DNA from: an uncultured Bacteroidales bacterium
Lineage (GTDB): Bacteria; Bacteroidota; Bacteroidia; Bacteroidales; UBA932
Direction: 5' to 3'
Assembly (NCBI GenBank): GCA_937899055.1
Contig: CALBPX010000012.1
Coordinates: 1 to 5,340, forward strand
Length of the DNA stretch: 5,340 nt
This document shows positions 1-5,340 of the stretch, one piece after another. Under the pieces are notes generated by a model that was given only the letters and a program-made list of their open reading frames with translations, ran no database searches and was not told where the DNA came from. The number at the start of each line of letters is the position of its first letter. Position 1 is the stretch's first letter. Made by a program: the position numbers and the translations under genes.

Positions 1-183
1 TTGTCTTTAAGAAATTTAACAACAATCGATACGTGTGTGAAAATCATCAATTCCCGTCATAATTTAAACCTTAGTCCTTATCAAATTCCTTATGATGACC
101 CGCATATTTTTAAACTGATTGCTAGCGGGATGACTCTTGGCATTTTCCAATTAGAAAGTAATGGCATGCGTAATGCAATTAAA
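1..183 (+). pseudogene. dnaE: Internal fragment of DNA polymerase III alpha subunit (DnaE), joined in frame to kdsA
   Basis: The first ~61 codons match the polymerase core of bacterial DnaE, the replicative DNA polymerase catalytic subunit. Visible hallmarks are S-L-R-N-L-T at residues 2-7 (family F-L-G-L-R-x-L-T), I-P-Y-D-D-P at 29-34 (family I-P-L-D-D) and G-I-F-Q-L-E-S-N-G-M-R at 47-57 (family V-F-Q-L-E-S-x-G-M). The TTG at base 1 is an internal leucine of that motif, not a start codon; the catalytic Asp of the same motif in E. coli (about D555) would lie just before base 1. Similarity stops near residue 61, where DnaE should continue toward an A-L-Y-R-P-G-P motif that is absent. The stretch is about 31% G+C and its wording resembles Firmicutes (Lactobacillales-like) DnaE rather than Bacteroidetes DnaE. 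That taxonomic reading is from memory. It is most likely a chimeric contig end rather than a gene of this organism. Confidence 0.85.
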
Positions 184-228
184 ATTTTCCCTTATAAATA
201 TTATCCCGTTCATCTTACTTACAAATAT
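184..228 (+). other. Unassigned AT-rich junction tract between the DnaE and KdsA parts
   Basis: These 45 bases stay open in the shared frame but encode an aromatic- and lysine-rich stretch (I-F-P-Y-K-Y-Y-P-V-H-L) that fits neither DnaE after its G-M-R motif nor the expected N-terminal part of KdsA. The other two forward frames do not restore DnaE either. The last two or three codons (Y-K-Y, just before K-V-P-F) could already be KdsA. The composition is that of the DnaE side. The true breakpoint therefore lies somewhere within about 184-231 and cannot be fixed by eye. Confidence 0.6.
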
Positions 229-924
229 AAAGTTCCGTTCATTTTCAAGGCTTCGTACAAGAAGGCAAACCGCTCTAAAATATCCTCATTCACCGGTATC
301 GGCGACAAAGAAGGCCTGGCTCTGCTACAATCTATAAGGAAAGAACTCGGAGTTGCAATTGTCACCGATATCCACAGCGTGCAGGAAGCCGAACTGGCTA
401 CCTGCTATGACATAGACATCCTTCAGATTCCGGCTTTCCTGTGCCGGCAGACGGAACTTCTCCAGGCTGCCGCAGCAACTGGCAAATGGGTCAACATCAA
501 GAAAGGCCAGTTCCTGTCGCCGGAGGCCATGATATTTGCCCTTCAGAAAGTTAAAGATTCCGGAAATGACAACGTCATGCTTACGGAAAGAGGAAGCCAG
601 TTTGGATATTCGGACCTTGTAGTGGATTTCCGCTCCATTCCTAAGATGCAGAAATTCGGATGCCCGGTAGTTATGGATGTAACCCACTCGCTCCAAAAGC
701 CAAATCAGGTTTCGGGAGTTACGGGCGGAGAACCGGAGCTGATTCCCCACATTGCAAAAGCCGCCGTGGCAGTTGGAGCAGACGGACTGTTCATGGAAAC
801 CCATCCGAACCCTTCCCAGGCTAAAAGCGACGGCGCAAATATGCTCAATCTGAGCCTTATGGACAACCTTTTGGCCCAGCTTACTGAACTTAGGAAAACT
901 GTCAACGGATTTAATTTGATTTAA
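229..924 (+). CDS. kdsA: 3-deoxy-8-phosphooctulonate (Kdo-8-P) synthase, 5'-truncated
   Basis: KdsA condenses phosphoenolpyruvate with arabinose 5-phosphate to Kdo-8-phosphate in the cytoplasm, the first committed step toward the Kdo of the lipopolysaccharide inner core. Numbering along the open frame from base 1, hallmarks are F-K-A-S-Y-K-K-A-N-R-S at 82-92 (substrate-binding lysines and N-R-S), T-D-I-H at 122-125, Q-I-P-A-F-L-C-R-Q-T at 142-151, N-I-K-K-G-Q-F at 165-171, D-V-T-H-S-L-Q at 226-232, F-M-E-T-H-P at 264-269 and K-S-D-G-A at 275-279. About 231 residues are present against roughly 265-285 for the family, so some 35-50 N-terminal residues, including the first barrel strand, are missing. 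The S-D-G-A form resembles the metal-dependent class: H229, E266 and D277 would be ligands, and the deciding N-terminal Cys/Asn position is lost. The truncation coincides with the join to the DnaE fragment, so it probably reflects assembly rather than a broken gene. The next gene starts 11 bp downstream. Confidence 0.93.
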   Translation, partial: KVPFIFKASYKKANRSKISSFTGIGDKEGLALLQSIRKELGVAIVTDIHSVQEAELATCYDIDILQIPAFLCRQTELLQAAAATGKWVNIKKGQFLSPEAMIFALQKVKDSGNDNVMLTERGSQFGYSDLVVDFRSIPKMQKFGCPVVMDVTHSLQKPNQVSGVTGGEPELIPHIAKAAVAVGADGLFMETHPNPSQAKSDGANMLNLSLMDNLLAQLTELRKTVNGFNLI

Positions 925-935
925 ATTATACTGAA

Positions 936-2834
936 ATGTTTTTGACATCTGATTTCTCAAAGAGGTATGAAAAACTGCCTGTAAAAATTTTCGGCGAACA
1001 AAAAGAAGCTGCAAAGGTTATTGTCAGAGACATAATCTTGCACGCAAAGAAAAAAGCCGCAGAAGGAAAGAATCTGGTTTTGGCGCTGGATGCATCCTCG
1101 GCCTGCCTTGCAGTCTATGATGGCTTTATTGCCGCTGTCAAGGAAAAGAAGCTGAGTTTCAAGAATATAGTAGTGTTTGGAATGGATGACTACTACCAGT
1201 TGGACAAGGACGAACTCCAAAGCCATTACAGGTTCATGAAAGAGTGTCTGTACGACGAAATTGACATTCCAAAGGAAAACATACACTTTCTGGATACCAA
1301 AAAGCGCAGCAACATGTCTGACTATTGCCAGGAATATGAGCGGGAGATTGAAATTGCAGGAGGTCTTGATTTTGTAATCACCGGAGGAATGGCCATGAAC
1401 GAGCCAGGTTCTCCCTACAACTCAAGAACCAGGATGGTAAACCTCAACTATACCACAAGGGTATCTGCAGCCAGCGATTTCTTCGGAGTGGACGACGTAC
1501 CCTACTATGCAATTACTATGGGTATTGCCACTTTACTGGAAGCCAGAAAGATATACTATCTGGCATGGGGCGAGGGCAGTGCTCCCAAAATCAAGAAGAT
1601 AGTTGAGGGAGAAGTTACCAAGATGGTTCCTGCTTCCTATCTTCAGGAACACGGCAACGCACACATAATGGCAGATAGGGCCGCCTCGGTCAACCTCACC
1701 AGAATAGAAACCCCATGGCTGACAGACAAAGTCACCTGGACTCCATATCTGATCCGCAAGTCTGTATTCTGGCTCTGCAAGAAGCTCGAAAAGCCGATTC
1801 TCAAACTTACCGACAGAGACTATAACGACAACGGAATGGCAGACCTTGTAACTGAAAAAGGTCCGGCAAGCCAGATAAACATCAAGGTATTCAACGATTT
1901 GCAGCACATAATCAGCGGATGGCCGGGAGGAAAGCCCAATACCGACGATTCCACCCGTCCGGAAAGGGCGCTCCCCTACCCTAAGAGAGTAGTGGTATTT
2001 TCGCCGCACCCGGATGACGATGTAATATCAATGGGCGGAACACTTGCTCGTCTGGCCGAGCACGGACACGACATTCATGTGGCATACCAGACCAGCGGAA
2101 ACATTGCGGTATTTGACCACGATGTGGTAAGATATCTGGATTTCATCAGAGAAAGTTCCGACATTTTAGGTATTGACCCGGAAAAGGCAAATGCAATGTT
2201 TACGGACATACAGAAGCAGCTGAAGAAGAAGCACCCAGGACAGGCAGATCCTCTGATTGTCAGGAAAATCAAGACCTACATCAGACGCGGCGAAGCAAGA
2301 AGCGCCTGCCGCTATCTGGGAATACCGGACGACCATGTAAACTTTCTTTCCCTGCCTTTCTATGAAACCGGCGGAGTAAAGAAAAAACCGCTTGGAAGAA
2401 AAGACATAGACATAGTCAAGAAACTTTTGCAGAGAATCAAACCTCATCAGATATTTGCTGCCGGTGACCTTTCAGACCCCCATGGAACACACAGGGTTTG
2501 TTTCCAGGCAATCATTGAGGCCTGCGAAGAACTCAAGGATGAGCCTTGGTTCAAGGATTGCCGTCTGTGGATGTACAGGGGAGCATGGCAGGAATGGGAT
2601 GTGGCCGAGGCAGAAATGGCTGTTCCACTCAGTCCGGAGGAAGTCAAAATCAAGAGAAGCGCCATCTTCCGTCATCAGAGCCAGAAAGACTACCCTCTGT
2701 TCCCGGGTTCGGACGCAAGAGAGTTCTGGCTCAGGGCCGAGGAACGCAACCACAATACGGCAGTCATCTTTGACAAACTTGGAATGGCTGAATATCAGGC
2801 AATTGAACTATTTGTTAAATATAAGTTCCAATGA
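936..2834 (+). CDS. NagB-like (glucosamine-6-phosphate deaminase family) domain fused to PIG-L/LmbE-type deacetylase
   Basis: This 632-residue predicted cytoplasmic protein has two family domains. Residues ~1-250 resemble NagB, which converts glucosamine-6-P to fructose-6-P and ammonia: M-D-D-Y at 83-86 (E. coli D72 = D84), M-N-E-P-G-S at 154-159, S-R-T-R at 163-166 and T-T-R at 173-175. By alignment from memory, E. coli D141 and H143 are replaced by T149 and G151, the T-G-G-T-P phosphate loop reads A-S-S-A-C (53-57), and K208 aligns with S215, so deaminase activity is doubtful. Residues ~351-600 are PIG-L/LmbE-like: S-P-H-P-D-D-D at 356-362 (metal ligands H358 and D361, base D360) and D-P-H-G-T-H at 514-519 (third ligand probably H519), an apparently intact zinc-dependent N-deacetylase site. 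Residues ~255-345 belong clearly to neither. Similar fusions of about 660 residues occur in Bacteroides and are usually annotated glucosamine-6-phosphate deaminase; that label is risky here. The start at 936 is the first ATG after kdsA and places K-L-P-V-K-I-F where the family begins; no clear ribosome-binding site is seen. Its stop overlaps the next start. Confidence 0.9.
   Translation: MFLTSDFSKRYEKLPVKIFGEQKEAAKVIVRDIILHAKKKAAEGKNLVLALDASSACLAVYDGFIAAVKEKKLSFKNIVVFGMDDYYQLDKDELQSHYRFMKECLYDEIDIPKENIHFLDTKKRSNMSDYCQEYEREIEIAGGLDFVITGGMAMNEPGSPYNSRTRMVNLNYTTRVSAASDFFGVDDVPYYAITMGIATLLEARKIYYLAWGEGSAPKIKKIVEGEVTKMVPASYLQEHGNAHIMADRAASVNLTRIETPWLTDKVTWTPYLIRKSVFWLCKKLEKPILKLTDRDYNDNGMADLVTEKGPASQINIKVFNDLQHIISGWPGGKPNTDDSTRPERALPYPKRVVVFSPHPDDDVISMGGTLARLAEHGHDIHVAYQTSGNIAVFDHDVVRYLDFIRESSDILGIDPEKANAMFTDIQKQLKKKHPGQADPLIVRKIKTYIRRGEARSACRYLGIPDDHVNFLSLPFYETGGVKKKPLGRKDIDIVKKLLQRIKPHQIFAAGDLSDPHGTHRVCFQAIIEACEELKDEPWFKDCRLWMYRGAWQEWDVAEAEMAVPLSPEEVKIKRSAIFRHQSQKDYPLFPGSDAREFWLRAEERNHNTAVIFDKLGMAEYQAIELFVKYKFQ
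2831..2834 (+). other. ATGA stop/start overlap (likely translational coupling)
   Basis: The ATG of the CBM9-like gene (2831-2833) overlaps the TGA stop of the fusion gene (2832-2834). This 4-bp arrangement usually means co-transcription and coupled translation. It also supports choosing this ATG, because the encoded N-terminus begins directly with a lysine-containing signal peptide. Confidence 0.85.
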
Positions 2835-3604
2835 AAACCTGCAAACTGATACTTTATCCTGCCCTGCTCTGCTTCTTGCTGAGTCCGGCAGGATTTTTTG
2901 CATATGCCCAGAACGTAAGCACTATGGAAAATTTCAAGACCGCCAAGATTCATCATGTTTGTTTTTCAGACCCTGTCCCGGATATGGCACAGGTGGAGCA
3001 AAAGTTTCTGTCCATCAAAGAAAACGCAGTGGATGTGGTCAACTGGCCTCTCAGGAACGGCGATTATAAACCCAAGGCCTCTTTCAAGATCATGTATTCC
3101 GATACCGACCTGTACATAAGGTATCAGGTGGAGGAAACTGAAATCCGCTCCACATTTTCTCAGGACGAGGGCTCTAGACCGTGGACAGACGACTGCATGG
3201 AACTTTTCATCATTCCAATTATGGAAACCGGTGTATATTACAATATAGAGATGAACTGCACCGGATACGGCATCGTAGGATATGGCCCCGGCAAGAAAGA
3301 CCGCCAGCACTTTGACCCCGAGCAGATGAAACGCATAAGGCGTTTCTCAACTCTTGGAAGAGATGCCTTCGGCGACAGGGTTTCCGAGTTGCCCATCAGC
3401 TGGTCCATGATAATTGTCATTCCTCTGGACCTGATATGCCAGCAAAGAAGCACAGAATCTCTCAAAGGGCAGAAAGTCAGGGGTAATGTCTTCAAATGCG
3501 GAGACCAGATGCAAAACTCCCACTACCTTACCTGGAACCCCGTAGGAACAGAGCGTCCAGACTATCACAGACCAGAATATTTCGGATATTTTGAGTTTGA
3601 GTAA
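2831..3604 (+). CDS. Secreted CBM9-like (carbohydrate-binding family 9-type) protein
   Basis: This 257-residue exported protein has a signal peptide at residues 1-26: K3 and K5, a hydrophobic core of about 9-23 and a probable signal peptidase I site after A-Y-A (24-26). C14 does not sit in a good lipobox, so a lipoprotein is unlikely. The mature part resembles the CBM9-like beta-sandwich domain common in Bacteroidetes: V-N-W-P at 70-73, a D-L-Y-I-R-Y-Q-V-E-E strand at 93-102, W-T-D-D-C-M-E-L-F at 118-126, Y-Y-N-I-E-M-N at 136-142, G-Y-G-P-G-K at 150-155, G-N-V-F-K-C-G-D at 218-225, L-T-W-N-P-V at 233-238 and R-P-E-Y-F-G at 247-252. In this superfamily the W-x-D-x-x-x-E-F/L-F region and conserved tryptophans help shape the ligand site; sugar binding itself is inferred, not shown. 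There is no catalytic domain, so it is a stand-alone binding or sensing module of the periplasm or cell surface. Translation is probably coupled to the upstream PIG-L fusion, suggesting a shared carbohydrate theme. Confidence 0.82.
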   Translation: MKTCKLILYPALLCFLLSPAGFFAYAQNVSTMENFKTAKIHHVCFSDPVPDMAQVEQKFLSIKENAVDVVNWPLRNGDYKPKASFKIMYSDTDLYIRYQVEETEIRSTFSQDEGSRPWTDDCMELFIIPIMETGVYYNIEMNCTGYGIVGYGPGKKDRQHFDPEQMKRIRRFSTLGRDAFGDRVSELPISWSMIIVIPLDLICQQRSTESLKGQKVRGNVFKCGDQMQNSHYLTWNPVGTERPDYHRPEYFGYFEFE

Positions 3605-3607
3605 CTT

Positions 3608-5340
3608 CTAGAACGGGTAGCCTATTCCGAAGCTGATTTCATAGTTGTTTTTCTTGAACCATCTGTCCGGTCCGTTCCACTCGGATGTTGCCGGATTGAA
3701 TGTCTTGAATCCAAGGTCGAGGCGTATGACGGCAAAATTGAGGTCGAGCCTGAGCCCAAGACCTACATCCCATGCAAGATGCTTGTAAAAGTCTTTTGAA
3801 CGGAACACACCTCTTGTGTCTATGGTTTCTGACAGATCCTTGGGTTTGCGGTCAAAGGTCCAGATGTTTCCCACATCGGTAAACACGGCTCCGTTGAACA
3901 TAGAAATTATCGGAAAACGGTACTCCAGATTGCCCTCCAGCTTAATATCTCCGGTTTGGTTTGGAATTGTAAACGCCGAATCCCTTGGAGCATAGCCTGG
4001 GCCCAGAGTCCTTGGCTGCCAGCCTCTCATATCGTATGCGCCTCCACCCCAGAACATTTTTTCCAGCGGAAGCATATCGGAATTCCCATAGCCTTTTCCT
4101 ACGCCCCCCAAAGCCCTGAGGGCCAGCATGTGGTTGGGGTTTTGACCGAACTTGAAGGTATAAACCGCAGAAAGTTCTGTTTTTACATACTGCGAATACG
4201 GAGAATTCCATATCAGGTGTTCGCCGTTGCTGTTGGTCTTCAGACTCCCGTTCAAAAGGCTCAGCAGGTTGCCTGAAAGGTCCAGATTGTACCTTAGATA
4301 AAAGTAGCTGTCCTGAGGATTTGTTGCAGGGTCCGACACATAATACAGGCTTGCGCCTACTCCGATGTCAAAGTGGTTGCTGAAAGAATTCTTAAGGTAA
4401 GGATCGCTGAGGCTGCGGTAAAAGACAGTGTCTATGTCAAACATCCTTACAATGTTGGCCCTCAGAGGCGTAGCCTTGAAGAACAACTTTCTGCGGACAT
4501 TCCACGTATAGGTAAAGCTTCCGGAAATGATGTTCCTGGTGTACTCCGGTCTGGTCTGATAACTCATGGATGCCCCTATTTCCGTATGGGGAATTGTCTT
4601 TGAACGGAACCAGCTGTTGGGAGCAAACAGGAACCGCGGAAGATCGAGTGTTGTATTTACACCCAGTTCGGTAGAATGTATATCGCTGTGAAACTTGAAT
4701 TGGAAATCTCCCATGAGGCTCACCGTAAGCAGTTCGGCACCTCGGAAGAGATTCTTGTGGAAGTAAGAAATGGACGGAGAAATACCCAAAAGCCCGTTGG
4801 AATTGGTGGAACCCTGAAGGTCAATCTTATAACCCTGGACGTTTCCGGCCTGCAAGGTAATCATGGTCTGCACCTTTGAGGAATCGGTTTCCTGCTGCTG
4901 TATGTTTACGCTCGAAAACAGATTGAGGCTGGAAAATCTGGAATATGTGGTTTCAACGATATCTTCGTTGTACTGCTCGCCGGGCTTTATCAGGTTCAGC
5001 CTGTTGAGGACGCGACTTCGCACAAGGTTGTTTCCTCCTCTTGTGAAATTGATTACGCTAATGTCTTTGAAGTCTATGGTATCGATCTGACTTCTCCAGA
5101 CGCGGAGGAGCGAATCCCTTCTTGCTGTATTCACAGAATCTTCGTCTATGCGGATATTGCGGTTCATCTGGAAATTCCGCCGTGCAGAAACATAGACTTT
5201 GTCAAACGAATAGACCTTGTGAACAACTTCATCCTTTTGGCTCCCGTTTCTCGGATAGTTCCGGATTTCCATTTCCAGATGGCTTTTGCCGTTATGTGAA
5301 AGAGTGTCTCCGGTAAAGAAAAAATAGCTCTTGTCAAACC
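3608..5340 (-). CDS. Omp85-family outer-membrane protein (BamA/TamA-like), C-terminal part; N-terminus outside window
   Basis: Omp85 proteins are beta-barrels that insert or export other outer-membrane components. The frame is open to the window edge: 22 further codons lie upstream of the internal ATG at 5270-5272, giving 576 visible residues, so that ATG is not the start. Counting from the M at 5272, residues ~66-128 look like the last POTRA domain (I-S-V-I-N-F, then V-L-N-R-L-N-L-I-K-P-G, ending L-N-L-F-S-S-V-N-I). The rest is alternating aromatic/polar beta-strand sequence typical of the 16-strand barrel. M-R-G-W at 415-418 (bases 4019-4030) is the conserved lid-loop R-G-F/W motif. The chain ends in G-I-G-Y-P-F, a classical terminal strand with the C-terminal Phe recognised by the BAM machinery. 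Bacteroidetes carry several such paralogs, including BamA itself and TamL, a TamA-like lipoprotein; without the N-terminus I cannot choose, though the lack of clear multiple POTRAs in the visible part hints at a TamA/TamL-like protein. It converges on the CBM9-like gene with 3 bp between stops. Confidence 0.92.
   Translation of the reverse strand, partial: FDKSYFFFTGDTLSHNGKSHLEMEIRNYPRNGSQKDEVVHKVYSFDKVYVSARRNFQMNRNIRIDEDSVNTARRDSLLRVWRSQIDTIDFKDISVINFTRGGNNLVRSRVLNRLNLIKPGEQYNEDIVETTYSRFSSLNLFSSVNIQQQETDSSKVQTMITLQAGNVQGYKIDLQGSTNSNGLLGISPSISYFHKNLFRGAELLTVSLMGDFQFKFHSDIHSTELGVNTTLDLPRFLFAPNSWFRSKTIPHTEIGASMSYQTRPEYTRNIISGSFTYTWNVRRKLFFKATPLRANIVRMFDIDTVFYRSLSDPYLKNSFSNHFDIGVGASLYYVSDPATNPQDSYFYLRYNLDLSGNLLSLLNGSLKTNSNGEHLIWNSPYSQYVKTELSAVYTFKFGQNPNHMLALRALGGVGKGYGNSDMLPLEKMFWGGGAYDMRGWQPRTLGPGYAPRDSAFTIPNQTGDIKLEGNLEYRFPIISMFNGAVFTDVGNIWTFDRKPKDLSETIDTRGVFRSKDFYKHLAWDVGLGLRLDLNFAVIRLDLGFKTFNPATSEWNGPDRWFKKNNYEISFGIGYPF

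Noticed and set aside
1..924. A single 307-residue protein starting at TTG base 1
   Set aside because: Base 1 falls inside the DnaE F-L-x-L-R motif, so it is not a start, and the frame merges fragments of two unrelated proteins.
905..935. Possible Bacteroidetes-type promoter before the fusion gene (TAATTTG near 912)
   Set aside because: It misses the TAnnTTTG spacing by one base, has no convincing -33 TTTG and lies within the end of kdsA; the 11-bp gap favours co-transcription.
325..1014. Minus-strand open frame of 229 codons opposite kdsA
   Set aside because: No recognisable domain, and it lies antisense to the strongly conserved KdsA coding region; it is a shadow frame.
1533..2009. Minus-strand open frame of 158 codons inside the fusion gene
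   Set aside because: It is antisense to conserved NagB-like and central-segment sequence and encodes nothing recognisable.
2455..3069. Plus-strand open frame of 204 codons across the fusion/CBM9 boundary
   Set aside because: It is out of frame with two well-supported genes, has Arg/Ser-rich composition typical of a shadow and shows no domain.
3608..5272. ATG at 5270-5272 as the start of the Omp85 gene
   Set aside because: The frame stays open for 22 more codons to the window edge with plausible protein sequence (F-F-F-T-G-D-T-L), there is no signal peptide after this Met, and it sits just before a POTRA-like region.

Overview
The window looks like a piece of a Bacteroidetes (probably Bacteroidales-like) chromosome, most likely from a metagenome or draft assembly. 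The evidence is a KdsA of Bacteroidetes type, a NagB-like/PIG-L fusion of a kind I know from Bacteroides and relatives, a small secreted CBM9-like protein, an Omp85-family barrel with the style of Bacteroidetes BamA/TamA relatives, and the absence of clear Shine-Dalgarno sequences. Apart from the first ~230 bases, base composition looks uniform, in the mid-40s % G+C where I counted by hand.

Layout. Bases 1 to about 183 encode an internal fragment of a DNA polymerase III alpha subunit (DnaE) that looks like a low-GC Firmicutes sequence (about 31% G+C over the first 230 bases). A short unexplained AT-rich tract follows. From about base 229 to 924 the same open frame carries the C-terminal ~230 residues of Kdo-8-phosphate synthase (KdsA). 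The DnaE-KdsA join has no biological rationale and is best read as an assembly or cloning chimera near a contig end, so kdsA is truncated at its 5' end. Then come a 632-residue NagB-like/PIG-L (LmbE-like) deacetylase fusion (936-2834) and a secreted CBM9-like protein (2831-3604), whose start codon overlaps the stop of the gene before it by ATGA. On the minus strand, converging with only 3 bp between stop codons, is the C-terminal 576 residues of an Omp85-family outer-membrane protein (3608 to beyond 5340).

How they fit together. kdsA, the fusion gene and the CBM9-like gene lie on one strand with 11 bp and -4 bp spacing, so they probably form the end of an operon. KdsA makes the Kdo precursor for the lipopolysaccharide core. 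The fusion looks like an amino-sugar-related protein with an intact metal-dependent deacetylase half but a NagB half that has lost several catalytic and phosphate-binding residues. The third gene encodes an exported beta-sandwich protein of likely carbohydrate-binding type. The Omp85 protein also acts at the cell envelope, but in the opposite orientation.

No RNA genes, CRISPR arrays, insertion sequences, convincing promoters or terminators were seen. The most interesting biological item is the fusion protein: a probably non-deaminating NagB domain, a conserved unassigned central segment and an intact PIG-L domain. I saw no clear new defence or mobile system.
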